Shown piece by piece: positions 44,893 to 52,724 of a DNA stretch of 64,000 nt. A model generated the notes under the pieces. It saw only the letters and a program-made list of their open reading frames with translations, did no database searches and was not told the DNA's origin. The DNA is from Pelagibacterium limicola (GTDB lineage: Bacteria > Pseudomonadota > Alphaproteobacteria > Rhizobiales > Devosiaceae). The first letter of the stretch is position 1; each line of letters begins with the position of its first letter. The DNA lies in the NCBI RefSeq assembly GCF_015694405.1, contig NZ_JADQDB010000002.1:1-64000 (forward strand). Reading direction: 5' to 3'. Both the position numbers and the translations under genes were made by a program.

Positions 44893-44967
44893 TGGCTCCC
44901 CGGGCCGGATTCGAACCAGCGACCAACCGGTTAACAGCCGGTTGCTCTACCACTGAGCTACCGGGGA
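44893..44967 (-). tRNA. tRNA-Asn (anticodon GTT)
   Basis: This is a 75-base cloverleaf on the minus strand. It has acceptor TCCCCGG/CCGGGGA, discriminator G, encoded CCA (44893-44895), anticodon GTT and T loop GGTTCGAATCC. Confidence 0.95.
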
Positions 44968-44999
44968 ACAAGGCAGCACTGCTTGGCAGGTGCGTCCAT

Positions 45000-45650
45000 C
45001 TAGCCAATTTGCTTGCGGTTGCCAACCCCATTTAGCGCAGTTTCGTCATCCTTTTGCACGGCGCGGGAAAGTGCCAGCAGGTCGGCCAAGGTATTGATGC
45101 CTGCAAAGGGGTTTTGGCGGCGCTCGTCATAGCTGCAGACGGTCACTCCTATTCGCGCCGCGATATCGCGCAGCCGCGGCCCGCGGGCGGCGCGCGTTTC
45201 GGCCTTCAGGGCGTCGAGCAGGGCAGGGACCCGCCACAGGGCGTTGGTGGGGTAGTCGCGCCCGCCATAGGCAGCAACGACGCAGCCGATGTCGGGCCCC
45301 AGAAGCGCCAAAGCGCGTGAGCAAAAATCTTCGGGGAAGCATGGCGTGTCGACAGAGACCGAAACCATCAGCGCGTCGGAATCGCGCGCCGCGCACCAGA
45401 GTGCGCCAGCCCACAGGCCGGCCGCCGGTCCGGTCACGCCGTCGGGCAAATCGGGCAGGAGGACAAGACCGCTATAGACCGCTGCAGACTCCTTGCCCTC
45501 TGGAATGGAGTGCAGAACGGCATCCACTTGCGGCGCGAGTCGGGCAATCGCTCTCTGCAGGAATGTAACGTTGCCGAGCCGTAGATCCCCCTTGCGGATG
45601 CCGCCGAACCGACGGCCTGACCCTCCATCCAGAATCAATCCCGATATCAT
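45000..45650 (-). CDS. mobA: Molybdenum cofactor guanylyltransferase MobA-like
   Basis: The 216-residue protein starts at ATG 45650 (MISGLILDGGSGRRFGGIRKGDLRLG). The nucleotide-binding loop normally reads LAGGxSxRMGxxK, so this copy is slightly variant but retains GG, RR-x-GG and K. VSVSVDTPCFPEDF supplies the DxP metal motif (DTP). NPFAGINTLADL matches the C-terminal NxNTPxDL. It converts molybdopterin to the guanine dinucleotide form. It lies 16 bases after the cupin gene. Confidence 0.82.
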   Translation of the reverse strand: MISGLILDGGSGRRFGGIRKGDLRLGNVTFLQRAIARLAPQVDAVLHSIPEGKESAAVYSGLVLLPDLPDGVTGPAAGLWAGALWCAARDSDALMVSVSVDTPCFPEDFCSRALALLGPDIGCVVAAYGGRDYPTNALWRVPALLDALKAETRAARGPRLRDIAARIGVTVCSYDERRQNPFAGINTLADLLALSRAVQKDDETALNGVGNRKQIG

Positions 45651-45666
45651 CGACAGCGGTCCCGCG

Positions 45667-46008
45667 TTACTCGAGCCAACGGGTAATACTAGTGCCATTG
45701 CAATGTATATCGATCGATTCGAACGGCGCCGTCCCCAGCACGGCGAATTTGTGCGGAACCTCAGTGGCACAGACGAGAATCTGCCCCTCGCCGGCTTCCA
45801 CCTCGGTATCGCCGAGGGTAAATAGCGCACGGCCAGCGCGGATGATGAAGATCTCAGGATAGGGATGCCTATGGAGCCGCGGGCCGAACCCGGCGACCAC
45901 CGTCGAATTGAAGATTATGGTGACCGGCGCGCCAAGTGCGCCACCCTCCCACATGCCGTGCCAGAGACCCGGCACCTCGGCCCACTCGTTCTGTTCGATG
46001 AGCGTCAT
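45667..46008 (-). CDS. Small cupin-domain protein
   Basis: This 113-residue single cupin has a strong ribosome site AGGAGG just before ATG 46008. Metal ligands are in RLHRHPYPEIFIIRAG (His, His, Glu) and the second motif VPHKFAVLG (His). The enzyme or binding role is unknown. It is upstream of mobA in the same operon. Confidence 0.85.
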   Translation of the reverse strand: MTLIEQNEWAEVPGLWHGMWEGGALGAPVTIIFNSTVVAGFGPRLHRHPYPEIFIIRAGRALFTLGDTEVEAGEGQILVCATEVPHKFAVLGTAPFESIDIHCNGTSITRWLE

Positions 46009-46050
46009 AAATCCTCCTCTCGCGCCAAACGCTTCGGAATTTGGAGGAAG

Positions 46051-46124
46051 TGGAGGCCTCGACCGGAATCGAACCGGTGTACACGGATTTGCAATCCGCT
46101 GCGTCACCACTCCGCCACGAGGCC
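46051..46124 (-). tRNA. tRNA-Cys (anticodon GCA)
   Basis: This is a 74-base cloverleaf on the minus strand. It has acceptor GGCCTCG/CGAGGCC, discriminator U (usual for Cys), encoded CCA (46051-46053), anticodon GCA and T loop GGTTCGATTCC. Confidence 0.95.
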
Positions 46125-46260
46125 TCTGGCGCAGGGTTCTATGTCACCCCGGTGAGCGACGCAAGGGGCGTTCGGGATTTCTCTTTCGGCGATAACCAAG
46201 GCCACCGGAACCGTGCGTATCGCACGGGCGTTTCCACTCCAATCCACTGGCGGTGTACCC

Positions 46261-46647
46261 ATGACTTCTGAATGCCCGAATTGCCGAGCGGTGATTAGCG
46301 GCCAGAGCACGATCTGCCCGGGTTGCCATGCACCACTGTTTCAACCGTCCCATGATCCGGCGCGTCCGGTATTCGTCTGGGCATTTGCCGTTTTCAACGT
46401 CCTGATGGCGGGATGGGTGGTGTTTTATCTCCTCACCGGCAGGACCAGCGTGATGGCGCCGCGCATCCTCAACGCTTCGTTCGGAGGCGGGGACGCAGCA
46501 GGTGTTCCCGTTGGAGGGAACTTCGGCCTCGGCTATCTCGTTGTTTTATGGATATGGGGCACTGTCGTCCTCGGCCTATTTGCCTTCCCGATCTGGGCAA
46601 ACGGGGCGAAACGAGGCGCCGGGTCGCGCAAACCGAATGGATCATGA
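46261..46647 (+). CDS. Small zinc-ribbon membrane protein, unknown function
   Basis: This 128-residue protein opens with a zinc ribbon (CPNC near residue 5, CPGC near 20). It then has two hydrophobic helices (VFVWAFAVFNVLMAGWVVFYLL and LGYLVVLWIWGTVVLGLFAFPI) separated by a Gly-rich loop. The tail NGAKRGAGSRKPNGS is basic and probably cytoplasmic. I do not recognise a named family. It is followed one base later by a second small membrane protein, so they likely form an operon. Confidence 0.75.
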   Translation: MTSECPNCRAVISGQSTICPGCHAPLFQPSHDPARPVFVWAFAVFNVLMAGWVVFYLLTGRTSVMAPRILNASFGGGDAAGVPVGGNFGLGYLVVLWIWGTVVLGLFAFPIWANGAKRGAGSRKPNGS

Positions 46648-46648
46648 T

Positions 46649-46840
46649 ATGCGCTCAACGATCGTTATATCCCCCCTCGCGCCCCGCCGGAAACTCGAGC
46701 CCCGGGCTCAACCGGTCGCTTCGGCGCTCCAGGGGCTCGGCATCGGAGCTCTTCTGTTGGCGCTCGGCATTTTCTATCTGATTTTCACACCTGTCGCTTG
46801 GCTCGCGCGAACGCTTGGACGCTTGCGTTTAGGCCGGTGA
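46649..46840 (+). CDS. Small single-helix membrane protein, unknown function
   Basis: This 63-residue protein starts at ATG 46649 (an in-frame ATG at 46637 is possible). It has a basic N-terminal region and one hydrophobic helix (LQGLGIGALLLALGIFYLIFTPVAWLA), ending RTLGRLRLGR. No family recognised. Position right after the zinc-ribbon gene suggests a partner. Confidence 0.6.
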   Translation: MRSTIVISPLAPRRKLEPRAQPVASALQGLGIGALLLALGIFYLIFTPVAWLARTLGRLRLGR

Positions 46841-46885
46841 GAATGAGCAGGGCGCAGACAGAGCCGCGCCCGGCCCGTGTTGAAC

Positions 46886-47194
46886 TTATTTGTTCTTGCC
46901 CGGGGGTGTGCCGTGTTGCACGGACCCTTTTTCTTCGCCGATTTGTTCGGTCGTTGTTTTGTTTTGTCCGGGGACTGGATTGCCGCTTTGCGTATTGGTC
47001 GCCTTCTCCACATAGTCTTGCAGAATAGGCGTTACCTCCCGCGAGTTATGGCTGTTGCCGATCTGGACAGTCACCGTCTCGCCAAGATACGGGTCGCCGA
47101 CTGGCTCCGGGTCTCCGTAGACTATATTCGGGTTTGCAAATGCCGGAGCGGCAAGTAATCCCACCGCCGCTATAGAGACGATCAATCTGCGCAT
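46886..47194 (-). CDS. Small secreted protein, unknown function
   Basis: The 102-residue product has a clear signal peptide (MRRLIVSIAAVGLLAAPAFA, cleavage before NPN) and ribosome site AGGAGG. The mature part is polar, Asn/Thr/Gly/Gln-rich and probably disordered toward the C-terminus (NTQSGNPVPGQNKTTTEQ). No Cys and no known domain. It is probably periplasmic. Confidence 0.75.
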   Translation of the reverse strand: MRRLIVSIAAVGLLAAPAFANPNIVYGDPEPVGDPYLGETVTVQIGNSHNSREVTPILQDYVEKATNTQSGNPVPGQNKTTTEQIGEEKGSVQHGTPPGKNK

Positions 47195-47284
47195 TTTTGG
47201 TTACCTCCTCAAGGGCCATTACCCATGTCGGGTGGCCCGCTGTTGCGGGCCCTTCCCACCAAGCCCGTGGGGAGGAGAATACCG

Positions 47285-47425
47285 ATGGTTATTGAAAGGT
47301 TAAATATATCCTTGGATATAGAGAAAATACTTATAAAACAAGAATCTATAAAAAATTGTTATCTGCCGTCATTGCCCAAGTCACTCAGATATCAATATGC
47401 GTTAGAGAGATCCTTTTGCAAATAG
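47285..47425 (+). CDS. Possible 46-residue small protein in an AT-rich patch
   Basis: ATG 47285 follows a strong ribosome site (GGGGAGGAG, 7 bases spacing). The product MVIERLNISLDIEKILIKQE and onward is charged and amphipathic with one Cys before a basic end. Its 3' end overlaps the response-regulator gene on the other strand by 41 bases. The local sequence is far more AT-rich than its surroundings. It may be noncoding. Confidence 0.35.
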   Translation: MVIERLNISLDIEKILIKQESIKNCYLPSLPKSLRYQYALERSFCK

Positions 47426-47987
47426 ACAATTTAACAAATATGTTGTGTAGATGAACTTTAATCGTTCCGTGAGCAAGGTTTAGTTTTGACGCTATCTGTT
47501 TATTTGAGTTTCCAGCGCAGACTAAATGCACAATTTCCTTTTCCCGCTCGGACAATTTCTCTCCAACCGAGGGTATTCTGTGTTTGATGTTCCCGAAATC
47601 GAGAGCTGCAACTCCGTCCGATATCTTGCATAACCGTGACGCGAAATCAGTCGCCGACAGCGTATCCGCCAATACGACAAAGGCGCCTGCTTCGATCGCC
47701 TTGCATACCGCTGTATTGTTTGGATCTGACGTGACGACGGCAAAGCGGGGAGGGCGGACAAGGCGCCGCGCGGCGTTTACCACGGCGAGGGCGCCCACCG
47801 GCGGAATTTCGATGTCGAGTATGGCTATTTGGGGCTGGTTCGTAGCAAGGGCTTCGAGGGTCTGGTCGCCGTCGCCGCAACAGGCCCTGATGTCGAACGC
47901 GCTTTTCAGCAGCGCTCTCATCCCCTGCAGGTAGATCGGGTTGCTATGGGCCAGCACGGCTGCTGGCCGCGCACGTCGCGGATCCAC
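47385..47987 (-). CDS. Atypical NarL/LuxR-type response regulator
   Basis: This 200-residue protein starts at GTG 47987 (GGGAG six bases upstream). The receiver domain (about 8-125) keeps a phosphoacceptor-like Asp (D58 in AILDIEIP). It lacks the acidic pair normally near residue 13 (reads LAHSN) and the conserved Lys (reads VVLADT). The LuxR helix-turn-helix (143-192; LSEREKEIVHLVCAGNSNKQ) is intact. It probably works without ordinary phosphorylation. The part encoding the DNA-binding domain is notably AT-rich. No histidine kinase is nearby. Confidence 0.85.
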   Translation of the reverse strand: MDPRRARPAAVLAHSNPIYLQGMRALLKSAFDIRACCGDGDQTLEALATNQPQIAILDIEIPPVGALAVVNAARRLVRPPRFAVVTSDPNNTAVCKAIEAGAFVVLADTLSATDFASRLCKISDGVAALDFGNIKHRIPSVGEKLSEREKEIVHLVCAGNSNKQIASKLNLAHGTIKVHLHNIFVKLSICKRISLTHIDI

Positions 47988-48055
47988 AATGCACTCCCAC
48001 TTCCCGCTAACATTTTAGCGCGATGGGGAGGGCTCCACAATTAAACAACCCGTGA

Positions 48056-49045
48056 TCAGGCGGCGGTTCCGGTTGCTCGACCATCGTCAGGTTTGGCCGT
48101 GATCCATTTGGATGCCCGGCTTCCCAGTTCCCGGAATTTGGAAGACGCGCCTTCAATACGCGCGCTCCATTCAGGGTCGGGCGTCTGGCCCGCAGTAACC
48201 TTGAAGAAGACCTGCATCATGCAGGCCACGGCGAAGGGCTCTATGAGCGCCGCCTTCACCGCCCAGGCAAAGACGAGAGCGAAAACAAAACCTCCGGCCG
48301 ACCAGCCGCCCGGAATCAGATAGACCACGAGCGCAGCGGGAGCCAGCATCACAAGAAATACGATGAAGCTCAGACCATAAGTGAAGATCGTCAACCAAGC
48401 GGCATTGATGAGCATAGGCTTATAGTTTTGCGCATAGAGCACCAGGGCTGTCTGGGCCGACGCCCAGGGATTTATGGCGCGGGTCCTGATGCCATATGCA
48501 AGAATGACCTCGTCGATCAGTCCAACCGCGATACGCAGGAAGGCCCGGACCAACCCCATGAACTGCTGCAGGCCGGGGAGGGGAAGGAACGAGGCCACGC
48601 CCTGCAGGAGCCCGGTGATCGCGCGAAGGACGCCCTTGACCAGCTGATCGACCGCAAACAATACGCTCGCCTCGGCGAACCGATCCTTCACGACCGCGCT
48701 TGCATACTCGATCTGGCTCCGGCCATCCGGGATTTCCTTGCCGTCGATGAGTTCCACCAGCACCGCGATATGACCGGCCTTGACGATATAGAGGATGTAC
48801 TCGCGCAGGAAATAGATAACCCCCGCCGTCAGCCCGAAACCGATCGCGCCGCCCCAGAAGATCGAGGCGATTCGGAAATCCTCATCGCCAAACGCCCCGA
48901 TGCCCCATCCGACGCCGGCGCCGACGCTCGTCGCCAGCACATAGGCGACGGCAATTCCGAAGTAGACGATTATCCGGAAGATAACGAAAGGCAGAGTCTT
49001 GCCCATCAGGCCAATTGATCGGCTAATCGAAAAATCCCACAACAT
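48056..49045 (-). CDS. Polytopic membrane protein, unknown function
   Basis: This 329-residue protein has about six to seven hydrophobic segments: two near residues 20-45 and 60-85, a hydrophobic central part (135-185), then AAWLTIFTYGLSFIVFLVMLAP and GGFVFALVFAWAVKAALIEP. A central soluble loop (about 90-130) contains KAGHIAVLVELIDGKEIPDG. The cytoplasmic C-terminus is polar. I do not recognise a family. It lies 32 bases after the XRE-cupin regulator on the same strand and could be its partner gene. Confidence 0.75.
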   Translation of the reverse strand: MLWDFSISRSIGLMGKTLPFVIFRIIVYFGIAVAYVLATSVGAGVGWGIGAFGDEDFRIASIFWGGAIGFGLTAGVIYFLREYILYIVKAGHIAVLVELIDGKEIPDGRSQIEYASAVVKDRFAEASVLFAVDQLVKGVLRAITGLLQGVASFLPLPGLQQFMGLVRAFLRIAVGLIDEVILAYGIRTRAINPWASAQTALVLYAQNYKPMLINAAWLTIFTYGLSFIVFLVMLAPAALVVYLIPGGWSAGGFVFALVFAWAVKAALIEPFAVACMMQVFFKVTAGQTPDPEWSARIEGASSKFRELGSRASKWITAKPDDGRATGTAA

Positions 49046-49077
49046 ATGATGATGCCCCCTGAATCTGGTATAGATAC

Positions 49078-49719
49078 CTATTCCTGTTCGTCCGCTTTCG
49101 GCGCTGGCATTTCAGTCCCATCGGGCCGGACGGTCTGGAAAGCCGATCCTTCCTGCGAAGAGCGGAACATGGTCAGCGTTCCGGCCCAAAGCAGTCTCGC
49201 TGGTGAATCGCTGTCGTTGGCCCAGCTATGGCTGCGATTGCCACGGAAGTGAATACTGTCCCCGGGCCCGATCTGCATCTCGTCGTCCTCGATGCGCAGC
49301 ATGAGGTGTCCGTCCAGCACCACGACCAGTTCTTCGCCTTCGTGATTGGCAATTTCCGACCGGTAGCCTGGCGCGATGGTAATGAGAAAGGACGACATCA
49401 CGTTGCCGGGGAATTCGGCGTGGAGGCGTTCATAAGAAATGCGAGGATCGTTCACCGAAAACCGCATGCGCTCGCCCCCTCGTGTCAGGGCGTCCTGCGT
49501 ACTCGGCGCGGCAATGAAATAATCGACTCCCACCTTGAGCGCACGCGCAACGGAGGCGAGCGTGCTGATGGAGGGAGAGGCCTGGTCGCGCTCCACTTGA
49601 CTGAGATAGCCCACCGAGATGCCCGCTTCCTGGCCGAGAGTCTGTAGCGTCATGCGCAATGCGTGCCGCCGCGCCCGAATGAGCGCGCCTACTCGCGCGG
49701 CCTGCAACATACTGGTCAT
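49078..49719 (-). CDS. XRE-family regulator with C-terminal cupin domain
   Basis: This 213-residue protein starts at ATG 49719 (MTSMLQAARVGALIRARRHA); a longer frame to 49779 is less likely. An XRE helix-turn-helix occupies about 8-65 (TLQTLGQEAGISVGYLSQVERDQASPS). A cupin sensor domain occupies about 115-190 (HEGEELVVVLDGHL, GDSIHFRGNRSHSW). Such PuuR-like regulators bind small amines, acids or amino acids. It faces the outer-membrane protein cluster across 384 bases. Confidence 0.9.
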   Translation of the reverse strand: MTSMLQAARVGALIRARRHALRMTLQTLGQEAGISVGYLSQVERDQASPSISTLASVARALKVGVDYFIAAPSTQDALTRGGERMRFSVNDPRISYERLHAEFPGNVMSSFLITIAPGYRSEIANHEGEELVVVLDGHLMLRIEDDEMQIGPGDSIHFRGNRSHSWANDSDSPARLLWAGTLTMFRSSQEGSAFQTVRPDGTEMPAPKADEQE

Positions 49720-50103
49720 CCGTTCCGTCCCTAACCCGGCTATAGATTCTAACGGCTGCGACGCGGATGACAACGACAAACGTTGCTTGGGGACAACGCC
49801 TGCTTTTTGGAGGGGAGAGGCTTAAACTCACGCCAAATTCTGCAGGATTTACCGCACAGTAACCATGAATGCGTTGCTTTTGAGCAACATCGACGGCTTG
49901 CCCCATTCTTGCCATGTGCTGGCCCCACTTCGTCCGCACTCGAACGTGACAGTCCGGCCCATCGCACAGGAACGATCCGTCCGAGACTGTTGTGGCAGCA
50001 AGGCAACACCTCCCATGTCTTGCTTGATCGGGCTGCGGCGGACTGGAACCGGTGCTCGCCGACACCATTTTTGATTACACGTCGGCAAACAAGGAGAATA
50101 TTT
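49720..50103. promoter_or_regulatory. 384-base intergenic region between XRE-cupin regulator and outer-membrane protein genes
   Basis: No gene is supported. The stretch ends with AAGGAG before the first beta-barrel gene. GTTGCT-TTTG-AGCAAC (49873-49888) is a 6-bp inverted repeat that could be an operator for the XRE regulator, or a chance dyad. Confidence 0.4.
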
Positions 50104-50667
50104 ATGAACACGCTCAAGAAAGTGGCTCTCGTCGCTCTTTTCACTTCGACCGCCACTGGCGGCGCACTTGCCGCCGACGCGATCGGTCTTCCCCCTCCGG
50201 CGATGCCGGCAGCGCCTGTCGTCGACTACGGCGGGTTTGATTGGAACGGCTTTTATGCTGGCGTGAGCGCCGGTATGCAGAACGAGACCGTGTCGGGCGA
50301 CAACAGCTGGACGCTCGGCGGGCAGCTCGGTGTCAACGCGACGTTCGATTTCGTCCTCGTCGGTGCTGAAGTCGGCATCGAAGGCGTGTTCGATACGCCC
50401 GATACCTATGCCTATGGTACCGTGCTGGGTCGCGCCGGTGTGCTCGTCAGCAACGAGCTGCTTGCTTACGGTGTTGTCGGTTACGGCAGCGACTTCGGAG
50501 CCGCCAACGGTTCGGGCAACCACATTCTCGCAGGTGGTGGTCTTGAATTCGCTGCGACCGACAATGTGTCGATTCGCGGTCAGTACACCTATGGTTGGGA
50601 ACAGTCTGGTGCTGCAGGCACCTCCGACATCCACAAGTTCTCGATCGGCGCGAACTTCCACTTCTAG
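50104..50667 (+). CDS. Omp25/31-like outer-membrane beta-barrel protein, copy 1
   Basis: This 187-residue protein starts at ATG 50104 after AAGGAGA. It has signal peptide MNTLKKVALVALFTSTATGGALAA, a short Pro-rich linker and the motif GFDWNGFYAGVSAG that opens the barrel in rhizobial Omp25/31 proteins. Alternating strands lead to the C-terminal FSIGANFHF, ending in Phe as outer-membrane barrels do. It closely resembles the next gene. Role: surface stability, possibly small-solute passage. Confidence 0.88.
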   Translation: MNTLKKVALVALFTSTATGGALAADAIGLPPPAMPAAPVVDYGGFDWNGFYAGVSAGMQNETVSGDNSWTLGGQLGVNATFDFVLVGAEVGIEGVFDTPDTYAYGTVLGRAGVLVSNELLAYGVVGYGSDFGAANGSGNHILAGGGLEFAATDNVSIRGQYTYGWEQSGAAGTSDIHKFSIGANFHF

Positions 50668-50702
50668 AATCTGCTCGCCGGTTATCCGGTCGACGGTTTC
50701 GG

Positions 50703-50730
50703 AACGGCCTCGCTTCGGCGAGGCCGTTTT
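50703..50730 (+). terminator. Intrinsic terminator after beta-barrel copy 1
   Basis: An 11-bp stem (AACGGCCTCGC with GCGAGGCCGTT) and UUCG loop are followed by TTCGTTTGTTATT. It is 36 bases past the stop. A near-copy follows the next gene. Confidence 0.85.
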
Positions 50731-50906
50731 CGTTTGTTATTGATTTGTTAGGGTTATCAGATTGCGTGTGCCGAAAAGGCAACAGCTCTATACAATGCGA
50801 CCAATTCGAGGCGCGTTTGTGAAAAAACGATGGTGCAAGACTCGGAACTCGGACCGCTTTGCGTTATATAACGGTCAATACCAATCGCGTTCGTTGAGGT
50901 GAATCC

Positions 50907-51458
50907 ATGAAGCTCTTTAATTCCATCCTGCTCGCTGGCGCTGCCACTGTGGTCCTTGCGGGGTCCGCTGTTGCTGCCGATGCTATCCGGCCTGCGCCCA
51001 TTGCTCCTATCGCGCCGATTCCCGCAGCATTCGACTGGAACGGCTTTTACGCCGGCGTCCGGGTTGGTGCCGAGAATCAGGTGACTCCTTCGGTAACGAA
51101 TTGGCTCATCGGTGGTGAGCTCGGTGTGAATGCCGCCTTTGACATGTTCGTCCTCGGTGCAGAGCTTGCCGTCGACGCCGTGTTCGCGACGGAAACCTTT
51201 GCCTACGGTGAAATTACCGTCCGTGGCGGTGTGCTCGTTGCTCCGGAAGTTCTGTTGTACGGCACCGTCGGCTACGGTTCGGACTTTGGTTCTACCGCCG
51301 TTGGTGCTTCGGGCCACCACATCCTGGCCGGCCTTGGTGCCGAGTTCGCTGTCACCGATAGCGTTACGCTCGATGCACGCTATGTCTACGGTTGGGCACA
51401 GGGTGCTTCTCCGACCGACATTCACAAGTTCACCATCGGCGCCAACTTCCACTTCTAG
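50907..51458 (+). CDS. Omp25/31-like outer-membrane beta-barrel protein, copy 2
   Basis: This 183-residue paralogue of copy 1 has the same layout: signal peptide MKLFNSILLAGAATVVLAGSAVAA, Pro-rich linker IRPAPIAPIAPIP, FDWNGFYAGVRVG, and the ending IHKFTIGANFHF. Strand segments such as LGVNAAFDMFVLGAELAVD align with copy 1. Tandem duplication with its terminator is evident. Its own promoter lies in the 176 bases after the preceding terminator. Confidence 0.88.
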   Translation: MKLFNSILLAGAATVVLAGSAVAADAIRPAPIAPIAPIPAAFDWNGFYAGVRVGAENQVTPSVTNWLIGGELGVNAAFDMFVLGAELAVDAVFATETFAYGEITVRGGVLVAPEVLLYGTVGYGSDFGSTAVGASGHHILAGLGAEFAVTDSVTLDARYVYGWAQGASPTDIHKFTIGANFHF

Positions 51459-51480
51459 TCGCCGCTGGATACAGATAATT

Positions 51481-51507
51481 ACGGCCTCGCTTCGGCGGGG
51501 CCGTTTT
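51481..51507 (+). terminator. Intrinsic terminator after beta-barrel copy 2
   Basis: A 10-bp stem (one G-T pair) with UUCG loop, followed by TTTTCGTTTGTG. Sequence and position mirror the terminator of copy 1. Confidence 0.85.
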
Positions 51508-51633
51508 CGTTTGTGCTGGTGAATCTTGTTTGCAATTTTAGTAAAGTCTTATCCACGTTTCCAAGGTTTGGTTGTCGGAGCGGGATCGCGCGCAATAATG
51601 GGCGTCCATTAACCTTAATTGGGGGTGAGGCGC

Positions 51634-52128
51634 GTGTCCGCTGTTCACAAATTCGCTCTTGCGACCGCCATTCTTTTGGCCGTTGCCGCGCCTGCAAATG
51701 CGCAAAATTACGGCCCTTACGGGCAGAATACCGGTTTTGATTGGGATGGCTTTTATGCTGGCGTGTACGGGGGCGGCGTCCCTGTAGGTACGACATCCTG
51801 GAACGTCGGCATCTTTACCGGCGTCAATGTGGCGATCGATAGCGCGGTATTTGGCGTCGAGGCACAACTCGGTGCCGATTTTGGCCCGGGCCTTGGTCTC
51901 GATGCACTGCTGCTTGGCAAGGCCGGCATGACGCTGGGCGACATTCTGGTGTACGGAACGGCCGGTACGGGTTTCGTCCATGGCGGTTTTGGTTACGCGG
52001 TCGGCGGCGGCGGCGAATACGCCTTTACCGATTCGATGTCCGGTCGAGTCGAGGCGCTTGGCCTCGGAACCTGGGGTGGGGGTCTGTCAGCCCTGCGTCT
52101 CACGGCCGGTGTAGCCTTCCATCTCTGA
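51634..52128 (+). CDS. Omp25/31-like outer-membrane beta-barrel protein, copy 3 (divergent)
   Basis: This is about 164 residues from GTG 51634 (a GGGGGTGAGG ribosome site is adjacent; TTG 51619 and GTG 51625 are alternatives). It has signal peptide VSAVHKFALATAILLAVAAPANAQ, then GFDWDGFYAGVYGGG, the same opening motif with Asp for Asn. It is Gly-rich and shorter than its neighbours and ends LTAGVAFHL. The paralogy is old. Confidence 0.8.
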   Translation: MSAVHKFALATAILLAVAAPANAQNYGPYGQNTGFDWDGFYAGVYGGGVPVGTTSWNVGIFTGVNVAIDSAVFGVEAQLGADFGPGLGLDALLLGKAGMTLGDILVYGTAGTGFVHGGFGYAVGGGGEYAFTDSMSGRVEALGLGTWGGGLSALRLTAGVAFHL

Positions 52129-52154
52129 GCCGACGCGCGCTCACTATTATTATT

Positions 52155-52197
52155 GAGCAATTTGCCGCAGGGTGCCTGGCAGCCTGCGGATTTGCTC
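52155..52197 (+). terminator. Imperfect hairpin after beta-barrel copy 3
   Basis: Two paired arms (GAGCAA with TTGCTC, then CCGCAGG with CCTGCGG) are separated by a small internal loop, and ATTCTTAAAA follows. It is a plausible but weak terminator ahead of the nuo operon. Confidence 0.45.
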
Positions 52198-52358
52198 ATT
52201 CTTAAAACAAGAGTAATTTCATCAAGTTTATGCCCCCTTGAAACCCGTATGGGGGTGGGTTAATCCCACTCCCAACGGCAGGCCTTCTCCGCGCGGTGAA
52301 GGCTGCCCTGCGCCCGGTTCTCCTCCTTCGGGCCTCATCGACAAGGCACGGCTGTCCT

Positions 52359-52724
52359 ATGAACGAATTGCTCGGCGATTATCTGCCAATTCTGATTTTC
52401 GTAGGTTTGTCGGGCGTTATCGGCCTCGCGCTTCTGGTCGCTCCCTTTCTCGTGGCGATCAAACGCCCTGACCCGGAAAAGGTTTCGGCATATGAATGCG
52501 GCTTTGAGGCCTTTGACGACGCCCGCATGAAATTCGATGTGCGATTCTACCTCGTCGCCATCCTGTTCATCATTTTCGACCTTGAAGTGGCCTTTCTCTT
52601 CCCCTGGGCCGTCGCGTTCGGCGATGTCGGTTGGTACGGCTTCTGGTCGATGATGATCTTCCTGGGCGTTCTCACTGTCGGTTTTATCTATGAATGGCGC
52701 AAAGGGGCGCTCGAATGGGATTGA
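52359..52724 (+). CDS. nuoA: NADH-quinone oxidoreductase subunit A
   Basis: This 121-residue membrane subunit has three helices and the conserved loop [37 protein letters not shown]. It starts at ATG 52359. It opens the nuo operon, and its end overlaps nuoB by 10 bases. It forms part of the membrane arm near the quinone site. Confidence 0.97.
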   Translation: MNELLGDYLPILIFVGLSGVIGLALLVAPFLVAIKRPDPEKVSAYECGFEAFDDARMKFDVRFYLVAILFIIFDLEVAFLFPWAVAFGDVGWYGFWSMMIFLGVLTVGFIYEWRKGALEWD

